Shown here: piece by piece, positions 60,701-64,000 of the stretch
How the letters are laid out: the number at the start of each line of letters is the position of its first letter
Position numbering within the stretch: the stretch's first letter is position 1
Source: Membranipora membranacea
Taxonomy: Eukaryota > Bryozoa > Gymnolaemata > Cheilostomatida > Membraniporidae
Assembly (NCBI GenBank): GCA_914767715.1
Contig: OU612068.1
Coordinates: 11,964,001-12,028,000, forward strand
Direction: 5' to 3'
DNA: 64,000 nucleotides
The notes under the pieces: generated by a model
The model's database searches: none
The model's input: only the letters and a program-made list of their open reading frames with translations
Told to the model about the DNA's origin: nothing
Made by a program: the position numbers and the translations under genes

Positions 60701-63700
60701 CCTTAGCTGTCAAGATAAATGTGGCAGCTATGAGTTATTTCTAGTATCCAGTGTACAAATTATTGTATTAATGGTAGAATTTTCAGTCAACAAATATATA
60801 TGGGGCACGGACAGTAAAACGCATTCTCCAAGCTGAGAACAACTCCTCATATCAAGGTTACAGCCTCACGTTGGAGCATAAAAGTGAGCTTTCTGGTAAA
60901 ACAAATCAACTGATTGTGAGGAAATGTATTTCATTGAAATAACTTCTGGCTTTATCTTTAATGGAGGGAAGTCTTAGGCTAGTTCCGTTGAAACAATCAT
61001 TCTGGCAATAATATAGGCTACAGCAGTCATAGTTAAGTGTAGGGGCAAAGAGCAAGAGTTGTAAGAATCTTCAGATAGAATCTGTGAAGAAACAGTTCGT
61101 ATTGTAACTAATTCCATTAACTTACAGTTGTGCTCATAGACAAACCCACAATACAGCTCAAAGTTCTTCCTGTAGTAGCATTTGCCTGAAAGTAATAATC
61201 AGCTATAAGAATTATTACAATATAAATGCCATTCGTCTGTGCTGAGGTATGGGGTAACTCCCACAACTCGGTTATAGCCTCGCATGGAGCACCAAACTTA
61301 GTTATGGCTCTTTCTTTAGAGAAGCTGTCTATAGTTGAACAAACCAACTGATTCTCAGGAAATATATTTCAATTGAATTTCTGTTGGCCTATGTGGGTTT
61401 GAAAGAGACCCTAGCCTGGCTCCATTGAAATGATCAGCTAGGGTTAAGGACAGGCCACACTTGGTTGATTTCTCACGATTTGTACAAATTATTCACGTAT
61501 ACTTTCGTACGAATAGGGATTCCCACGATTTTGTGAAACGTTGGATGTTCACGATGCACGAAACCAGAATCGTGTAAATTTGCACTAAATGTTATCTGAT
61601 TGGCTGTCAGATTTGATTGATTGGCTGTCTGTTAAGTGATTGATAAGTCAAGGCCATATCTATGTATACAACTTTGGATGGATGGAATGGTTGATCAATA
61701 TGTGGAGCTTCTCATTGATTTGGACCTGGAGCAATAGGGAGGAGGGATACAATGACTAATGGTGTATCAAATTGAATAAATATAAGGGGATAGTTGAGCC
61801 TAAGCATATCCAGAAGCTGAATCACTGGACTGGTTCGTATAATAAACAAGAAGAAACAGCTTCTACTTGCATGGTTTAATTTTTTATTTATCACTGTAGG
61901 CATGGTTTAGGTTGGCTGAGGAGGATTACAGTAGGATTACACCCATAAATCATTAGTACGAATTTGGGAAATGACAATCATGTGTGGCAGGCTAATATTC
62001 GTACGAAATTAATTTGCAAGAATTAGTGGAAATTTGCACAATCATGTGGCCTTGGCTTTAAGGCTACTGTCATGTTAAACTCTAAGGTCTAAGGCTAAGG
62101 GTTGCAGGAATCATCAGATCACACCTGGTGAAGAATTAGCTTGTATTGTAATTAATTCAATCAACTTACAGTAGTTGTGTTCACGGAGACATCACCGAAA
62201 TGGCCTGTAGTATTTGCCTGAAAGTAAAAATCATACTTATATCACAATTTAAGTATCTTATAAATTATATGTGGGGTACCAGGTAATAAAATCAATGCGA
62301 CACAGATAGTCAAATGCTTTCGCATAGTAACTTTCTCGAATAGGTAGGTGTACTTTAAAGAGGCTGTCTTTAATCGAGATTTGGAGCTTTCTGGTTAATC
62401 AAACCAAACAATCTTGAGAAAGAATCTCTCAATGATATGGCTGCTGGTCTGATCTGAGAAGGACAGGGATTCTAGACTTGCCCAATTTAATAAATAACTT
62501 AGTATTTGGGGGGCGTCGGACAGGGGGAAGAGTCTGGGGGCTCAGACTACAGTTATCATAAAGTTTAAGCCTACAAACTGAATTAAAACCTTCAGATCAC
62601 ACCTTGTAAAAACAGACTCACAGTGGTTGTTGTCACACACAAGGCCCCGATATCACGATCAGTTCTTACTGCAGTTTCTCTCTCCTAAAAATAGAATTTT
62701 GGAGCTTTCTGGTTAATCAAACCAAACAATCTTGAGAAAGAATCTCTCAATGATATGGCTGCTGGTCTGATCTGAGAAGGACAGGGATTCTAGACTTGCC
62801 CAATTTAATAAATAACTTAGTATTTGGGGGGCGTCGGACAGGGGGAAGAGTCTGGGGGCTCAGACTACAGTTATCATAAAGTTTAAGCCTACAAACTGAA
62901 TTAAAACCTTCAGATCACACCTTGTAAAAACAGACTCACAGTGGTTGTTGTCACACACAAGGCCCCGATATCACGATCAGTTCTTACTGCAGTTTCTCTC
63001 TCCTAAAAATAGAATTTTGGAGCTTTCTGGTTAATCAAACCAAACAATCTTGAGAAAGAATCTCTCAATGATATGGCTGCTGGTCTGATCTGAGAAGGAC
63101 AGGGATTCTAGACTTGCCCAATTTAATTAATAACTTAGTATTTGGGGGGCGTCGGACAGGGGGAAGAGTCTGGGGGCTCAGACTACAGTTATCATAAAGT
63201 TTAAGCCTACAAACTGAATTAAAACCTTCAGATCACACCTTGTAAAAACAGACTCACAGTGGTTGTTGTCACACACAAGGCCCCGATATCACGATCAGTT
63301 CTTACTGCAGTTTCTCTCTCCTAAAAATAGAATTTTGGAGCTTTCTGGTTAATCAAACCAAACAATCTTGAGAAAGAATCTCTCAATGATATGGCTGCTG
63401 GTCTGATCTGAGAAGGACAGGGATTCTAGACTTGCCCAATTTAATAATTAACTTAGTATTTGGGGGGCAACGGACAGGGGGAAGAGTCTGGGGGCTCAGA
63501 CTACAGTTATCACAAAGTTTAAGCCTACAAACTGAATTAAAACCTTCAGATCACACCTTGTAAAAACAGACTCACAGTGGTTGTTGTCACACACAAGGCC
63601 CCGATATCACGATCAGTTCTTACTGCAGTTTCTCTCTCCTAAAAATAGAATTCAAATTATTTATATGACTATTGGAAACGCATATATCTGTGCTCGGGAC

Positions 63701-64000
63701 AAGGCTACAGCAGTGACAAAACATTCCATCTACGAGTTGGCCTGCGTTAATACATCTGGGAAGAGCTACCTAGGAGATCCTAGACTTGCCCGATTTAAAT
63801 AATCAGTTAGTATCATGGGCTGCAGTCATCATAAACTATCTAAGACTCAGAACTGTATAAGAATGTTCAGATCACATCTGGTAAAAACAAACTCACAGTT
63901 GTCGTTGTCACACACAAAGCCTCGATATCACGATCAGTTCTTACTGCGGATTCTCTCTCCTAAAAATAGAATTCAAATGACTTATATGGCTATTTGAGAC
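57777..64000 (-). CDS. gene B: 3' part of a tandem-exon protein, paralogue of gene A (partial)
   Basis: Product not recognised. Visible exons, 5' to 3': 63897-63959, 63576-63638, 63258-63320, 62940-63002, 62622-62684 (63 nt each), 62170-62217 (48), 61126-61185 (60), 60595-60647 (53), 60165-60267 (103), 59788-59858 (71), 59123-59258 (136), 58714-58863 (150), 58220-58432 (213). The frame is continuous throughout. The 63-nt exons encode near-identical 21-residue units (ERETAVRTDRDIGALCVTTT core). The 3' exons encode a charged, mostly hydrophilic C-terminus with LFGLIFPSGTEMRRF, SETRQNIEVNVEVHANWDE, KRETV repeated, and RPWAMIRKPWNGPNS. By analogy with gene A's signal anchor this part would be extracellular. 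A stop TGA is met at 58220-58222, but a perfect donor (GTGAGT) overlaps it, and two further exon-like segments exist at 57887-57982 and 57777-57868. The 5' end lies beyond the window. Confidence 0.65.
61445..62061. mobile_element. MITE-like element with imperfect terminal inverted repeats
   Basis: It lies inside an intron of gene B. The ends are TTAAGGACAGGCCAC and, on the other strand, TTAAAGCCAAGGCCAC. Further inward both ends share AATTATTC or AATTCTTG-like words and TTTCGTACGAAT. No open frame of transposase size is present. TTAA at both ends could be the target duplication or part of the inverted repeat. Confidence 0.6.
62383..63654 (-). repeat. 318-bp tandem repeat, four copies, one exon per copy
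   Basis: Units start at 62383, 62701, 63019 and 63337 and are nearly identical over the whole exon and intron. Each holds one 63-nt exon of gene B with the same acceptor (CTATTTTTAG) and donor (GTGAGT). The last unit continues into the non-repeated flank at about 63654. Confidence 0.95.

Overview
This is AT-rich eukaryotic DNA from an animal, with spliced genes (GT-AG introns of about 0.2-1.5 kb), a RING/B-box/coiled-coil (TRIM-type) gene, BRICHOS-like type II membrane proteins, a PAN/apple plus discoidin-like secreted protein, and many decayed non-LTR retrotransposons and tRNA-derived SINEs. An invertebrate is likely. The phylum cannot be decided from the sequence. No prokaryotic features, rRNA or CRISPR were seen. 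All gene models were built by hand from splice sites, reading-frame continuity and paralogue comparison. No search was run.

Layout. 1-1708 (-): 5' part of an unrecognised type II membrane protein gene ('gene A') that runs off the left edge. 3100-5058 (-): complete three-exon gene for a small secreted six-cysteine peptide, with TATA box and poly(A) signal. 6487-7172: a ~328-bp inverted repeat forming a long hairpin, next to a SINE. 8299-8465: pentanucleotide satellite. 9800-10160: retroelement remnant. 10518-14645: BRICHOS-type exons on both strands. 15358-18105 (+): decayed CR1/Jockey-type element. 21353-26637 (-): eight-exon TRIM-type gene with an in-frame TGA. 30041-32359 (+): frameshifted, 5'-truncated paralogue in divergent orientation. 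34281-38020 (+): complete five-exon BRICHOS-like gene with a predicted furin site. 39990-40660: degenerate G-rich minisatellite. 41010-41330: SINE plus three GC-rich hairpins. 41700-43016: two retroelement 3' ends. 43723-46986 (+): PAN/discoidin-like secreted protein. 47608-51830: two related Jockey-type elements. 53190-53830 (+): Ty3/gypsy-type integrase remnant. 57777-64000 (-): 3' part of 'gene B', a close paralogue of gene A, with a tandem array of 63-nt exons.

The most striking feature is the gene A/gene B pair. The first ~440 and last ~460 bases of the window are nearly identical, so two same-strand copies of one gene lie about 63.5 kb apart. Gene A shows the start of the protein (a signal-anchor exon) and gene B shows its end. 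Between them lie short exons of 48-63 nt, each a multiple of three and each in phase 0, several of which were amplified recently as a 318-bp exon-plus-intron tandem repeat. Exon number, and so protein length, can change freely by unequal crossing-over or exon skipping.

The secreted or surface products (cysteine-rich peptide, PAN/discoidin protein, BRICHOS proteins, gene A/B) and the TRIM-type genes would fit recognition or defence roles. That is inference from domain types only.
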